In this document: positions 63,439 to 64,000 of the stretch, one piece after another
Layout: each line of letters opens with the position of its first letter
Position numbering within the stretch: the first letter of the stretch is position 1
Assembly (NCBI GenBank): GCA_041661445.1
Contig: JBAZUK010000006.1
Coordinates: 15,284 to 79,283 of the forward strand
Source of the DNA: JBAZUK01 sp041661445
GTDB lineage: Bacteria; Chlamydiota; Chlamydiia; Chlamydiales; SM23-39
Reading direction: 5' to 3'
DNA: 64,000 nt
Program-made: the position numbers and the translations under genes
Notes under the pieces: generated by a model
Databases searched by the model: none
Told to the model about the DNA's origin: nothing
The model's input: only the letters and a program-made list of their open reading frames with translations

Positions 63439-64000
63439 ATATTTCTCCAAATTTTTTTGGTTTATTTTTTTTTCAAAAAGTTTAAAAAAAGTTTTTTTAT
63501 TAAAAACTGCTCTTCTACATCTTATAACATAACATTAAAGAAATATTTTCAAGTATTTTATTAAAAATTTTAAAAAACATAAAAAAAATTAGAAATAATT
63601 AATCGGGGAATCAAAATAAAAAATTATCTTCAAAATACTATCTATTGATTTTTTTAAATAATATGGCTCAATATTTTGTATATAGGTTTTTGGAGTACAA
63701 ATTTTTTCTAAAGCAATTAGAAGATTTTTACATTTACCTAAAGAAAAATATTATTTCAGATTTTACTAGAGCGTTTTCTTCCGAATAGCAAAAAAAAATA
63801 AAAAAAAATCGAAACTACTTGATTAAAAACTTGGATATTGGATATATTGAGACATCTTTTTGAAATTAAACCTTTAAAAAGAAAAAAACAGCGATGACTG
63901 TTTAGATGTTTTTTGACAGTAGAGAAAAAAAGATGATAAAGCATAGCTTGTGCGAAAAGAATAGATAGGGTTAAACCTATAGATTTTTTTTGCCTAACAA
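63439..64000. other. Non-coding end of the window
   Basis: No gene is supported. The promoter block of copy 3 lies at about 63520-63552. A 62-codon minus frame at 63756-63944 has no recognisable features. At 63966-63991 a short stem (ATAGG/CCTAT) followed by a T-run on the plus strand could be a terminator for something beyond view. The spacer copied between the other porins is absent here. Confidence 0.5.

Noticed and set aside
63756..63944. Sixty-two-codon minus-strand frame at the right edge
   Set aside because: It is a low-complexity, phenylalanine-rich product of very AT-rich DNA with no start signal.

Overview
The window is AT-rich, densely coded bacterial DNA that reads as the chromosome of an environmental (non-Chlamydiaceae) member of the Chlamydiota. 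Four things support this. A nucleotide transporter of the ATP/ADP translocase family is present, which is typical of obligate intracellular bacteria. A type III secretion lipoprotein gene (sctJ) runs off the left edge. Three tandem MOMP-like porin genes lie at the right end. Several gene orders match those I remember from Chlamydia: hemH/amino-acid-binding protein; gpmA/pseudouridine synthase/birA/rodA; rpsL-rpsG-fusA-rpsJ next to tsp; obg-rpmA-rplU next to a metal ABC transporter; nrdR-dksA-lspA; and an acyltransferase E2 gene overlapping kdsD/kpsF. The exact family cannot be settled from the sequence. A class III (oxygen-sensitive) ribonucleotide reductase suggests a lineage that lives, at least partly, without oxygen.

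Layout. 1-3.2 kb: partial sctJ, a degenerate ferrochelatase, an amino-acid-binding lipoprotein and two small unknown genes. 3.2-9.7 kb: glycogen phosphorylase, a phosphate transporter with its DUF47 partner, a P-loop kinase overlapping a very short PnuC-like membrane protein, and a pseudouridine synthase. 10-15.3 kb: gpmA, a sugar transporter, birA, rodA and small envelope proteins. 15.5-21.4 kb: the str ribosomal operon, a candidate small RNA, the tail-specific protease and tRNA-Phe. 21.7-28.3 kb: a 2182-residue autotransporter with tandem internal duplications. 28.4-31.6 kb: obg, L27, L21 and a metal ABC transporter.

31.7-42.5 kb is an accessory region that starts at tRNA-Ser(GGA). It holds three decayed recombinase fragments, an HNH nuclease, a Fic protein, an arsenic methylation set (arsM, arsR, an arsP-like permease) and a convergent cassette of nrdG, nrdD, a nucleotide transporter and a nucleotide-kinase-like gene. 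Short direct repeats show that the permease and kinase ends were once duplicated in tandem and then decayed.

43-48 kb returns to conserved genes (nrdR, dksA, lspA, cinA, three RNA-modification enzymes). 48.4-52.6 kb is a filamentous-haemagglutinin-type exoprotein with no transporter partner in view. 52.6-58.9 kb holds asd, gmhA, lpxK, an E2 acyltransferase, kdsD and a NhaD antiporter; several of these feed lipopolysaccharide synthesis. 59.2-63.4 kb is a threefold tandem array of MOMP-like porins with copied spacers and terminators.

The most interesting system is the nrdG-nrdD-transporter operon. Class III reductase acts on nucleoside triphosphates, and the overlapping transporter gene belongs to a family that imports them from the host, so the operon may couple host NTP import directly to dNTP synthesis under anoxia. 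A compact candidate RNA gene upstream of tsp, with its own promoter and terminator, is the other item I would follow first.
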